NCBI RefSeq assembly: GCF_030161255.1
Contig: NZ_BSPX01000005.1
Span: 1-64,000 of the forward strand
DNA: 64,000 nt
Reading direction: 5' to 3'
From: Zoogloea oryzae
GTDB lineage: Bacteria > Pseudomonadota > Gammaproteobacteria > Burkholderiales > Rhodocyclaceae
Of the stretch, positions 1-7,899 are shown in pieces; the stretch's first letter is position 1, and each line of letters opens with the position of its first letter. The notes below the pieces were generated by a model. That model saw only the letters and a program-made list of their open reading frames with translations. It ran no database searches and was not told the DNA's origin. The translations under genes were made by a program, and so were the position numbers.

Positions 1-103
1 CTTTTTAAACTTCGCCGCAAACACCTGACTGCGCAGAAGCAGCCAATCCTCCGGCCTACCCCCCCTCCACCGCGCTGAACAACTGCGCTGCGAAGAGCGC
101 CGA

Positions 104-131
104 ATTATAAAGAACTATCAGAACTCGTCAA
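104..131 (-). promoter_or_regulatory. Leftward sigma70-type promoter for a gene outside the window
   Basis: On the minus strand a -35 TTGACG (131-126) and a -10 TATAAT (109-104) are separated by 16 bases. Both are near consensus. The promoter points to the left edge, where no start codon is reached before base 1, so it probably drives a gene just outside the window with a leader of at least 90 bases. The only other leftward gene here, the ABC protein, ends upstream of it. Confidence 0.6.
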
Positions 132-200
132 GAGGTTTGGGGAAATTAATTCAAAACAGCGTCACACGCGCAAATTTGCATCGATGCCTGCACCTTGGCG

Positions 201-2210
201 TCACCCCTCTCTGGATACCAGGTGACAACGCACCACGCGGGTCGCCGAAACCGAAACTTCGTCCGGATAGCTCGTGCGACATGCGTCGTTCGCAACAGCG
301 CACCGGGGATGAAAGTGGCAACCCTTTGGCGGATTGAGCGGCGATGGCATGTCCCCCTTGGCGCCCGCCCGCTTGGAAAGCCCGGCAGTCTCAATCCTGG
401 GCACGGCATCAAGGAGCATTCGGGTGTAAGGATGGCGCGGATCACGCAGCACCTCCTCGACACGCCCTCGCTCGACAATCCTGCCCAGGTACATCACCGC
501 CACATGGTGCGCGAGGTAATCCACGACAGCCAGGTTGTGGGTGATGAACAGATACGACAGCCCATACTCGGCCTGCAGTTCGCGCAGCAGGTTGAGGATC
601 TGCGCCTGCACCGACACATCCAGGGCGCTCGTCGGTTCGTCGCAGACGATCAGCTTCGGCGACACCGCCAGCGCCCGGGCAATGGCGATGCGCTGACGCT
701 GGCCGCCGGAGAACTCGTGGGGAAAACGATGGCGCATGGCCGCATCGAGCCCGACCCGACGCAGCAGCCCGTCGATACGAGCAGACCGGGCCGACATATC
801 AGGTTCGACGCCCAGCGCCAGCATCCCTTCTTCAAGAATCTCGCCCACGCGCATGCGCGGATTGAGCGACGCAAAAGGATCCTGAAAGATCATCTGCAGA
901 TCGCGCCGCAGTGGCTGCCACTGGCGCGGCGACAAGGCCAGAAGATCGTGCTCGCCATAATGGGCGCTGCCGCCGCTTGAAGGCACCAGCTTGAGCAGCG
1001 CCTTGCCGGCAGTGGTCTTGCCGCAACCGGATTCACCGACGAGCGCCAGCGTCTCTCCGGCGGGTACATCCAGCGAAACACCGTCCACCGCCTTGACGTA
1101 ACCCACCACGCGCCGAAACAACCCCTTCCGCACCGGGAAGTGAACCTGTAGCGCATCCACCTCGAGCGCCTTGCCCTCCGCCTCCTGACGGGTGAGCACC
1201 GCATCGGGCTGACGGGGCGATTCGACCCAGCCCATCTTTTCGACCGGATCATATAGATGGCAGCGCACCGCCTGCTCGCCGACGCCATGCATGGCGGGCG
1301 CCACGCGGCGGCAACGCTCATGGACCTGCGGGCAGCGATCGGCAAAGCGGCAGCCCGGGTGACGCTCGCCCAGTCGGGGAACCTGCCCGACCAGCGTCTC
1401 CAGCGCCCTGCCCCGCTGCTCCGACGTGGGGAGCGCCGCGAACAGCTTGCGTGAATAGGGGTGCAGCGGCTCGCTGAAGAAAACCTCCCGCGGCCCGGTC
1501 TCGACGAGTTCGCCGGCGTACATCACGCCAACCCGATGAGCCATCCGCGACACCACACCCAGATCGTGGGTGATCAGCAGCATGCCCATTCCACGGCTCA
1601 CCTGCAGCTCTGCCAGCAGATCGAGCACCTGGGCCTGGATCGTCACGTCAAGCGCAGTGGTCGGCTCATCGGCGATCAGCACCTTCGGATCACCAGCCAG
1701 GGCGATGGCGATCATCACCCGCTGCTTCATGCCGCCGGAGAGCTGGAACGGGTACTCACCCAGACGACGCGCGGGATCCGGAATGCCGACGGCCGTGAGC
1801 AGCCGCTCGGCTTCATCCCAGGCCGGACGGCCATGCAGCCCCCGGTGACGGACGAGCACCTCGCCGATCTGGTCGCCGACGGTCATCACCGGATTGAGGC
1901 TGGTGGCCGGCTCCTGGAAGATCATTGCCAGCCGGTTGCCGCGCACATCGCGCATCTGCGTCTCGGGCATGGTGTGCAAGGCCTCGTCGCCCAGCATGAT
2001 CGACCCATCGGCAATCCGCCCACCAGCAGGCAGCAAGCCCATGCAGGCCAGCGCCGTCATCGACTTGCCGCAGCCCGATTCGCCCACCAGCGCCAGCGTG
2101 CGCCCCGCCGACACCTCGAAGCTGATGCCATCCACCGGACGCAGGGGTTTATCCCTCGGCCCGAGTTCAACCCGTAACTGCTCGACCTTCAGCAAGCTTT
2201 GAGCTTCCAT
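201..2210 (-). CDS. Peptide/nickel-type ABC transporter, two fused ATP-binding domains
   Basis: This protein would energise uptake of peptides or similar solutes at the inner face of the cytoplasmic membrane. It carries two complete ABC ATPases in one chain, the DppD/OppD type first and the DppF/OppF type second, as in YejF and GsiA. The first Walker A (GESGCGKS) is near residue 45, with signature LSGGMKQR and Walker B VLIADEPTTALD. The second Walker A (GESGCGKT) is near residue 390, with signature FSGGQRQR and Walker B LIVCDEPTSALD. Each half ends in the oligopeptide-transporter C-terminal region with the Cys motifs CRFADRCP and CHFHPRC. An in-frame ATG at 2225 could also be the start; neither has a clear ribosome site. 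No permease or binding-protein gene adjoins it in the window, so the substrate is unknown. Confidence 0.88.
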   Translation of the reverse strand: MEAQSLLKVEQLRVELGPRDKPLRPVDGISFEVSAGRTLALVGESGCGKSMTALACMGLLPAGGRIADGSIMLGDEALHTMPETQMRDVRGNRLAMIFQEPATSLNPVMTVGDQIGEVLVRHRGLHGRPAWDEAERLLTAVGIPDPARRLGEYPFQLSGGMKQRVMIAIALAGDPKVLIADEPTTALDVTIQAQVLDLLAELQVSRGMGMLLITHDLGVVSRMAHRVGVMYAGELVETGPREVFFSEPLHPYSRKLFAALPTSEQRGRALETLVGQVPRLGERHPGCRFADRCPQVHERCRRVAPAMHGVGEQAVRCHLYDPVEKMGWVESPRQPDAVLTRQEAEGKALEVDALQVHFPVRKGLFRRVVGYVKAVDGVSLDVPAGETLALVGESGCGKTTAGKALLKLVPSSGGSAHYGEHDLLALSPRQWQPLRRDLQMIFQDPFASLNPRMRVGEILEEGMLALGVEPDMSARSARIDGLLRRVGLDAAMRHRFPHEFSGGQRQRIAIARALAVSPKLIVCDEPTSALDVSVQAQILNLLRELQAEYGLSYLFITHNLAVVDYLAHHVAVMYLGRIVERGRVEEVLRDPRHPYTRMLLDAVPRIETAGLSKRAGAKGDMPSPLNPPKGCHFHPRCAVANDACRTSYPDEVSVSATRVVRCHLVSREG

Positions 2211-2228
2211 TTGGAGTCTGCACATCCC

Positions 2229-2255
2229 AAAGAAAACGGACCGCCAGGCGGTCCG
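2229..2255 (-). terminator. Intrinsic terminator after slyD
   Basis: Reading leftward, an inverted repeat CGGACCGCC/GGCGGTCCG (2255-2237) is followed directly by TTTTCTTT. This is a typical rho-independent terminator lying between the slyD stop and the start of the ABC transporter gene. The ABC gene begins within about 20 bases of it, so it must have a promoter in this short gap or rely on readthrough. Confidence 0.8.
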
Positions 2256-2315
2256 CTCGAATCCATGAACCGGCTGAGGACACGGACGCGAAAGCGCCCC
2301 TCAGCCGACATGTGA

Positions 2316-2795
2316 TCAGTGGTGATGACCACCTTCGCCATGCACATGACCGTGGCCGACTTCTTCGGCGCTGGCCGCACGCACGCTCTTCACGGTGATG
2401 TCGAAGATCAGCGCAGTGCCGGCGAGGGGATGATTGCCATCGACAACCACCTTGCCGTCGGCGATGTCGGTGATGCGGTAGACCATTTCCTCGTCGTCGT
2501 TATCGCCAACGCGCTCGAAGGACATGCCCACTTCGATGTTGTCCGGGAACAGGGAGGCGTCCTCCACCAGCACCAGTTCTTCGTCAAACTCGCCAAAGGC
2601 ATCTTCCGGCGCCAGCTTGATCGTCAGCTTCTCGCCAACCTGCTTGCCGTGGAGCGCTTCTTCGATCACGGCGAAGATGCCGTCGTAACCGCCATGGAGG
2701 TACACCAGCGGGTGGTGACCGTCGTCGATCATGTTGCCATCCGGGTCCTTGACCGAGTAATCAAGCGTGACGACCGTGTTCTTGGCGATTTCCAT
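2316..2795 (-). CDS. slyD: FKBP-type peptidyl-prolyl isomerase, SlyD-like
   Basis: Predicted cytoplasmic prolyl isomerase and chaperone of the SlyD family. The 159-residue protein begins with the FKBP half MEIAKNTVVTLDYSVKD and contains DPDGNMIDDG and the HGGYDGIFAVIEEALHGKQVGE segment, followed by the insert-in-flap region. It ends in a histidine-rich tail (GHGHVHGEGGHHH), which in SlyD binds nickel and other metals and links the protein to hydrogenase or urease maturation. The start lies 35 bases inside the end of the upstream peroxiredoxin gene, so the two are very likely co-transcribed and translationally coupled. A terminator follows. No signal peptide is visible. Confidence 0.92.
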   Translation of the reverse strand: MEIAKNTVVTLDYSVKDPDGNMIDDGHHPLVYLHGGYDGIFAVIEEALHGKQVGEKLTIKLAPEDAFGEFDEELVLVEDASLFPDNIEVGMSFERVGDNDDEEMVYRITDIADGKVVVDGNHPLAGTALIFDITVKSVRAASAEEVGHGHVHGEGGHHH

Positions 2796-3348
2796 TTACA
2801 TTCCTTGAGTTGAGTTGCTTTACCAGCTGAAAGACTTCGGCCGCGTGGCCACGGGGATTCACATCGTGCAGCACATGGCGGAGCACGCCATCACTGGAAA
2901 TGATGAAGGTCGAACGACGCACGCTGCGTTTCATGACGCCATCCACCACCGCCGACTGCCACACACCGTAAAGCCTGCACACGTCGCCATCTTCGTCGGA
3001 CAAAAGCTCGACCGACAGGCCGTGCTGGTCGCGAAAATCAGCGTGGGTGAGGCAGTCATCGGGGCTGATGCCGATCACGATACATTTTTCCTTCGCGAAA
3101 TCGGCATCGTGATCACTGAAATCGATCGCCTGACGGGTACAGCCGGGCGTGTTGTCACGGGGGTAGAAATACAGCACAACGTGGTGGGTGCCCAGCACCG
3201 ACGCCAGATCGAACATTTCCATGTCGGCATCGGGCAGGGAAAAGAGCGGTGCGGACTGACCTTCGGTCGGGGCTACCGCTTCGGCGGGGGATTCTAACCG
3301 AGCCGCCTTGAGAACTCTACCCGAAGCGTGTTGAGGGCTGACAAGCAT
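2761..3348 (-). CDS. Peroxiredoxin, Bcp/PrxQ-like
   Basis: Thiol peroxidase of the AhpC/TSA superfamily, expected to reduce hydroperoxides in the cytoplasm. The active-site stretch YFYPRDNTPGCTRQ places the peroxidatic cysteine at residue 70. The resolving cysteine that many Bcp proteins carry five residues later is absent (Ile in its place). Cys89 and Cys99 remain as possible alternatives, Cys99 being near the helix that carries the resolving cysteine in some PrxQ proteins. The chosen ATG has GAGGAGAT upstream; an ATG 11 codons earlier has none. The first 25 or so residues are not part of the conserved fold. The 3' end overlaps slyD by 35 bases, which suggests joint expression of two protein-quality functions. 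Confidence 0.88.
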   Translation of the reverse strand: MLVSPQHASGRVLKAARLESPAEAVAPTEGQSAPLFSLPDADMEMFDLASVLGTHHVVLYFYPRDNTPGCTRQAIDFSDHDADFAKEKCIVIGISPDDCLTHADFRDQHGLSVELLSDEDGDVCRLYGVWQSAVVDGVMKRSVRRSTFIISSDGVLRHVLHDVNPRGHAAEVFQLVKQLNSRNVNGNRQEHGRHA

Positions 3349-3581
3349 GAAAATCTCCTCTGGGGGCTGAGGGCCCGGCAAGCGGAGCCCTGCTGATTAG
3401 GCGATTCGGACACGTGCTGTTCTCTGTTCTTCTTGTCTTTGCTTATGATGCCTCGTCAGGCTTTTGGCGCGCGACGGGCACCCTTGAATGAATAGTCCAT
3501 TGGCGCCCCAGCCTCAAGCGCTTTGTCTTCAGATTTTGATGTTTATCACGAGCAGAGCCCCCCGGAAAGCCCATCTACAGC

Positions 3582-3614
3582 TTGTCATGCGCAAAACCCT
3601 GTATATAATTACAT
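3582..3614 (+). promoter_or_regulatory. lexA promoter with overlapping LexA (SOS) box
   Basis: A -35 TTGTCA (3582-3587) and -10 TATAAT (3604-3609) are spaced by 16 bases. The -10 lies inside CTGTATATAATTACAT (3599-3614), which matches the LexA operator CTGT-N8-ACAG at all but the last base. The site ends 19 bases before the lexA start. LexA bound here would block RNA polymerase directly, giving the usual autoregulation. Confidence 0.82.
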
Positions 3615-3633
3615 AAGACTTCAGGAGTATGCC

Positions 3634-4236
3634 GTGTCCGAACAACTCACCGCCCGTCAGCAAGAAATCCTTCAACTCATCCGCGATACCGTCGAGCATG
3701 AAGGTCGCCCGCCCACGCGGGCGGAAATCTGTACTGCGTTTGGCTTCAAATCCCCCAACGCTGCCGAAACCCATCTGCGCGCGCTCGCCAGCAAGGGGGT
3801 CATCTCGCTGGAAGAAGGCCGTGCCCGGGGCATCCGTCTCGTCGAATCCCTCGGCCTGCCCCTCGTCGGGCGGGTGGCTGCAGGTAGCCCGATTCTTGCC
3901 GCCGAGCACATCCAGCGCCGCTTCCATGTTGACCCCAACATGTTCTCGCCCCGAGCCGATTACCTGCTTCAGGTTCGCGGCCAGAGCATGCGCGACGCAG
4001 GCATCCTCGACGGTGACCTGCTCGCCGTCCATCGCACCACCGAAGCCCGGGACGGCCAGATCATCGTGGCCCGCATGGAAGACGACGTCACCGTGAAGCG
4101 CCTGTCCCGCAAGGGGCCGATCGTCGAACTCCTGCCGGCAAACCCCGACTTTGAACCCATCATTGTCGACACCCGCAACGAGCCGCTGGAAATCGAAGGC
4201 CTCGCGGTCGGTTTGATCCGCAACGACAGCCTCTGA
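3634..4236 (+). CDS. lexA: LexA repressor
   Basis: SOS-response repressor and self-cleaving protease. From the GTG start the protein is 200 residues, the usual LexA length. The winged-helix DNA-binding domain begins EQLTARQQEILQLIRD and includes PPTRAEICTAFGFKSPNAAETHLRAL. The cleavage site is the Ala-Gly pair in GRVAAGSPILA. The peptidase S24 domain has the nucleophile serine in VRGQSMRDAGILDGD and the catalytic lysine in the segment ending DVTVKRL. The GTG at 3634 has AGGAG six bases upstream and gives the canonical N-terminus; the open frame continues to an ATG at 3523 but that extension is not LexA-like. A LexA box overlaps the promoter. imuA and imuB follow on the same strand. Confidence 0.96.
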   Translation: MSEQLTARQQEILQLIRDTVEHEGRPPTRAEICTAFGFKSPNAAETHLRALASKGVISLEEGRARGIRLVESLGLPLVGRVAAGSPILAAEHIQRRFHVDPNMFSPRADYLLQVRGQSMRDAGILDGDLLAVHRTTEARDGQIIVARMEDDVTVKRLSRKGPIVELLPANPDFEPIIVDTRNEPLEIEGLAVGLIRNDSL

Positions 4237-4252
4237 TCCTCGTCAGCACAAA

Positions 4253-4285
4253 CGGTTGCCCTGCCCTGCAATCGGCAGGCAACCG
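4253..4285 (+). terminator. Hairpin between lexA and imuA
   Basis: CGGTTGCC (4253-4260) pairs with GGCAACCG (4278-4285), with extra inner pairing of TGCC and GGCA. No T-run follows, so it may be a weak terminator or attenuator that lowers imuA-imuB expression relative to lexA rather than a full stop. Confidence 0.4.
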
Positions 4286-4347
4286 CGCTGCGGCACCTGG
4301 CGTGCAAGGCATGAAGCGTTCACTCACAGCCTAGTTCATTTATTGCC

Positions 4348-5100
4348 ATGGCGCCTCCGGCTGTTTCTGTCCTTCGCTCCCCAGACGCGTTGCAGCATCT
4401 AGTGTGGCGTGGCGATCAGGTTGCCTCGGCAGCGCCAGGCATTGCCACCGGCCATCCCACCCTGGATGCCGTACTGCCCGGCAAGGGCTGGCCGGTCGGC
4501 GCACTCACCGAAATCCTCGTCCCCCACACAGGTGTCGGCGAGCTCGGCCTGATCCTGCCCCTGCTCCAGCGGGTGCCCGAAAGGCGCTGGGCCGTCTGCA
4601 TTGCGCCGCCAGGCCAGCTTTATGCGCCGGCCCTCTCTGGCGCGGGCATTCCCCTCGAGCGGCTGCTCCTCGTTGATGCCGAAAGCCCCGCCCATGCCCG
4701 CTGGGCGGCCCGCCAGTCGCTCAACTCCCATAGCTGCGAAGCCGTCGTGATGTGGCTGGCCGAGGCTGACAACGGCGCCCTTCGCCGACTTCAGCTGGCT
4801 GCGGAAGAAAGCGCCACGACACTTATCCTGATACGGCCTGCCACAGTGGCGGGTCAGCCATCGCCGGCTGTGCTGCGTCTTGCGCTTACGGCACGGGATG
4901 GCGGGGTGGACGTGCGCGTACTCAAGCGCCGCGGCCCACAACTGGCCGGCCCAGTTGCCATTGATCTGCCTCGGCTGCCCGTCAGGCCGGCGCCATCGCC
5001 CCAATCCACCCAGCCTTCCGGTCATGCCGTCATCCATGCTCTGGTGCGCCCTCTACCTGCCCGATCTGCCCCTGCAGGTCTTCGCACGGGGGCAGGCTGA
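4348..5100 (+). CDS. imuA: Translesion synthesis-associated protein ImuA
   Basis: A 250-residue RecA-like accessory protein of the ImuA/ImuB/DnaE2 mutagenesis system. The segment ATGHPTLDAVLPGKGWPVGALTEIL is characteristic of ImuA, and the RecA-like beta strands follow (WAVCIAPPGQLYAPALSGAGIPLERLLLVD). A canonical Walker A lysine-Ser/Thr pair is not evident, as in other ImuA proteins. The gene lies 111 bases after lexA and its 3' end overlaps imuB by about 77 bases, so lexA-imuA-imuB may form one unit. I found no CTGT-N8-ACAG box in front of imuA itself. SOS control would then depend on the lexA promoter or on a degenerate site. Confidence 0.85.
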   Translation: MAPPAVSVLRSPDALQHLVWRGDQVASAAPGIATGHPTLDAVLPGKGWPVGALTEILVPHTGVGELGLILPLLQRVPERRWAVCIAPPGQLYAPALSGAGIPLERLLLVDAESPAHARWAARQSLNSHSCEAVVMWLAEADNGALRRLQLAAEESATTLILIRPATVAGQPSPAVLRLALTARDGGVDVRVLKRRGPQLAGPVAIDLPRLPVRPAPSPQSTQPSGHAVIHALVRPLPARSAPAGLRTGAG

Positions 5101-6508
5101 AACTGGCCCGCTGGCGGTTCTCAGCCCCCGTCCACGCCAACGCGTGCTGGCAGCAACGCCTGCTGCCCAGGCCTGCGGAATCGAAGCCGGGCTCAAACGC
5201 GCCAGCGCCCTGGCGCTCCTGCCCAGCCTGACACTGATTGATCGGGATATCGCCCGGGAAACCGCCGCCCTTGCAGAGATCGCTGGCTGGGCCGGGCGTT
5301 TCACCTCGTCAGTCAGCCTTGATCCGCCCGCCACCCTGCAACTCGAAATCCGTGCCAGTCTGCGTCTATTCGGCGGGCTCGACCCTGCCTGCGCAGCAAT
5401 CACCGACGGTCTGACCGAGCTGGGCTTCACCGCCCTGCTCGCCGTAGCACCAACCCCGCTGGCTGCCCGCTGGCTCGCCCGCTGCGCCCCGGGCAGCCAG
5501 ATCACCGACCCCGCAAAGTTGCCGGAAACCCTCGATGCCCTGCCCCTCGGCACCCTGGCCGACGAGCCCGGCCTCAGCGCGGACACCCTCGAACTCCTCA
5601 CTGGCATCGGCGCCCGCTGCCTGGGTGATGTCCGTCGCCTGCCCCGCAGCGGCCTCGCCCGGCGTCAGGCCCAGGCGATCACCGATCTGCTTGATCGCGC
5701 CTACGGCGCCACACCCGACCCGCGTCGGTGGTATGTCGCACCGGAACACTACACCGCCAGCCTGCCCCTGCCGGCGCCCAGCGATCAGGTGGATACCCTG
5801 CTCTTCGCCGTGCGCCGTCTGCTTGGCGGGCTGGGCGGATGGCTGGACGGGCGCCAGGCCGGGCTGGAGCGTTTCTCCCTGGTGCTGGAATTCGAAGCCC
5901 TCACCAGCGCCCATCGAGGCCTCGCACGGGAAGCCCGGCTCGACATCGTGCTCGGCACCCTTACCCGCGACATGGCCCGCTGCCAGCTGCTGGCCCGGGA
6001 GCACCTGAGCCGCCAGGCCCTGCCGGCACCGGTGGACACCGTGCGCATCGAGGCCGACGCGCCCTGCCCCATCGCCCCGCCCCGCAGCGATCTGTTCGAC
6101 GCCAAGGCCGGCGAAGACGGCGACCCCGACCTCCTCGTCGCCACCCTGCGCGCACGCCTCGGCCACGAAGCCGTGCGCTGCCTCGCCACCCACCCCGACC
6201 ACCGGCCGGAACTCGCCTGGCGACGGGTCGATCCCCTCGCCCGGCCACGCGCGAGCGCTGCTTCCGACGCCCTGCCATCCGCACCACGCCCCCTGTGGCT
6301 GCTGGCCGAGCCGCGCCCCATCCAACAGCCAGCGGCCGAGAACCTTCTCGCCGGCCCCGAACGCATCGAATCCGGCTGGTGGGATGGCGACGACGCCGAG
6401 ATCGCCCGGGACTACTACGTAGCCCGCCGCCGCGACCGCAGCCTGGTGTGGGTCTTCCGGGATCGCCGGCCGCCCCACGGGTGGTTCCTGCACGGCTACT
6501 TCGCCTGA
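5024..6508 (+). CDS. imuB: Y-family polymerase-like protein ImuB
   Basis: ImuB belongs to the DinB/UmuC family but acts mainly as an adaptor that brings DnaE2 to the beta clamp. The N-terminus MLWCALYLPDLPLQVFA is the ImuB version, in which the acidic catalytic motif of true Y-family polymerases is altered. The helix-hairpin-helix zone follows (LELLTGIGARCLGDVRRLPRSGLARR). SDLFDAK resembles a clamp-binding motif. The ImuB-specific end contains RPLWLLAEPRPI, RIESGWWDGDD, ARDYYVARRR and a WVFRDR segment. The ATG at 5024 gives 494 residues; 5036 is an alternative that begins exactly MLWCALYLP. Translation is probably coupled to imuA through the overlap. The partner dnaE2 is about 25 kb away. Confidence 0.9.
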   Translation: MPSSMLWCALYLPDLPLQVFARGQAETGPLAVLSPRPRQRVLAATPAAQACGIEAGLKRASALALLPSLTLIDRDIARETAALAEIAGWAGRFTSSVSLDPPATLQLEIRASLRLFGGLDPACAAITDGLTELGFTALLAVAPTPLAARWLARCAPGSQITDPAKLPETLDALPLGTLADEPGLSADTLELLTGIGARCLGDVRRLPRSGLARRQAQAITDLLDRAYGATPDPRRWYVAPEHYTASLPLPAPSDQVDTLLFAVRRLLGGLGGWLDGRQAGLERFSLVLEFEALTSAHRGLAREARLDIVLGTLTRDMARCQLLAREHLSRQALPAPVDTVRIEADAPCPIAPPRSDLFDAKAGEDGDPDLLVATLRARLGHEAVRCLATHPDHRPELAWRRVDPLARPRASAASDALPSAPRPLWLLAEPRPIQQPAAENLLAGPERIESGWWDGDDAEIARDYYVARRRDRSLVWVFRDRRPPHGWFLHGYFA

Positions 6509-6543
6509 AACACCCCGCCCCGCCGCGCTACACTACGCCGCCC

Positions 6544-7899
6544 ATGAAATCCCCCGTCGCCCTCTTCCAGCGCATCGCAGCCCTCGCCTGGCCGGTGCTC
6601 ATTGCCCAGCTCTCATCGATGACCCAGATGGTCAGCGACACCGTGCTCACGGGCCGCTACGGCACCACCGACCTCGCCGCCGTGGCGGTGGGCAGCGGCA
6701 TCTACATCTCGGTCGTGATGCTGATGGTCGGCATCCTGCAGGCAGTGGCGCCCACCGTGGCACACCATGTGGGCGCCGGTCGCAACGACGAGATCGGGCC
6801 CGCCGTGCAGCAGGGCTTCTGGCTCGCCCTGGCGCTGTCGGTGCCCGCCGTGCTCTTCCTGCGCCACCCGGACTGGCTGATGCAGCTCGCCGACGTGAGC
6901 CCGGAGGTGGACACCCGCGCCCGGGATTACCTCGCCACCGTCGCCTGGGGATTGCCGGCGGTGTTCCTGTACCGCACGTTCTACGCCTTCACCAACGCCC
7001 TCGGGCGAACCCGGGTGCTGATGTTCATCAGCCTCGCCACCACCGCCGTGCACATTCCGCTCTCGTGGGCGCTCATCAACGGCCACCTGGGCCTGCCAGC
7101 AATGGGTGGTGTCGGCTGCGCGGTGTCGAGTGCCTGCATCTGCTGGCTGGCTGTGGTCTCAGCGCTGATCCACGTCCAGCGCACGCCCGCCTATCAGCCC
7201 TACCACCTGTTCTCCCGCTGGCAACCGCCCCGAGCCGCCCAGCTTGGCGAGCTCCTGCGGCTGGGGCTGCCGATGGGCTTTTCGAGCTTTGTCGAGATCA
7301 CCTCGTTCACCCTCATTGCCCTGCTGGTGGCCCGGCTGGGCGCCACGGTGGTGGCGGGCCACCGGATCGTCGGCAACCTGTCGGCGCTGATCTACATGCT
7401 GCCGCTGGCCATCGCCATCGCCACCTTGGTGCTGGTCGGCCAGGCGCTGGGCGGGCACGACGGCACCGGCGCGCGGCGTGCCGCTCGGGCCGGCATCCTG
7501 TTCGCCACCGGGCTATCGACGCTGGTGAGCATCGGCGTGTGGTTCGTCCGCGAACCGATCATGGCCGCCTACACCACCGACCCAGCCGTGCGCGACCTCG
7601 CCGCATCGCTGGTGATCTACATCTGCCTCTACCAGTTCTTCGACGCCATCCAGACCGTCGCCGCCCACGCCCTGCGCGGCTACAAGATCACCTTCGGGCC
7701 GATGCTGATCCACACGGTGTGTTTCTGGGGCATCGGCCTCGCCGGTGGCAACTGGCTGAGCTTTCACGGGCTGGGCAGCCTGCTGCCGCCCCAGGGCGTG
7801 GCGGGTTTCTGGCAGGCTGCAGTGCTCAGCACCGTCGCGGCGTCGGTGCTGTTCGGGTTCTACCTGCACTACGCGTCGCAGGGCGCAACGCGGGATTAA
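6544..7899 (+). CDS. MATE family multidrug efflux transporter
   Basis: Inner-membrane cation-coupled exporter of the NorM type, 451 residues with about 12 membrane segments. The N-terminus has the MATE hallmark ALAWPVLIAQLSSMTQMVSDTVLTGRYGTTDLAAVAVGSG split across the first two helices, and the second half repeats it (LLRLGLPMGFSSFVEITSFTLIALLVARLGATVVAGHRIVGN). The ATG at 6544 is 35 bases after the imuB stop. The upstream extension of this open frame is antisense-type noise inside imuB. The substrate cannot be read from sequence. Its stop overlaps the end of the convergent M61 peptidase gene by four bases. Confidence 0.9.
   Translation: MKSPVALFQRIAALAWPVLIAQLSSMTQMVSDTVLTGRYGTTDLAAVAVGSGIYISVVMLMVGILQAVAPTVAHHVGAGRNDEIGPAVQQGFWLALALSVPAVLFLRHPDWLMQLADVSPEVDTRARDYLATVAWGLPAVFLYRTFYAFTNALGRTRVLMFISLATTAVHIPLSWALINGHLGLPAMGGVGCAVSSACICWLAVVSALIHVQRTPAYQPYHLFSRWQPPRAAQLGELLRLGLPMGFSSFVEITSFTLIALLVARLGATVVAGHRIVGNLSALIYMLPLAIAIATLVLVGQALGGHDGTGARRAARAGILFATGLSTLVSIGVWFVREPIMAAYTTDPAVRDLAASLVIYICLYQFFDAIQTVAAHALRGYKITFGPMLIHTVCFWGIGLAGGNWLSFHGLGSLLPPQGVAGFWQAAVLSTVAASVLFGFYLHYASQGATRD

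Noticed and set aside
4237..4347. A LexA box in front of imuA
   Set aside because: No CTGT-N8-ACAG or one-mismatch version was found; only a hairpin lies in this gap.
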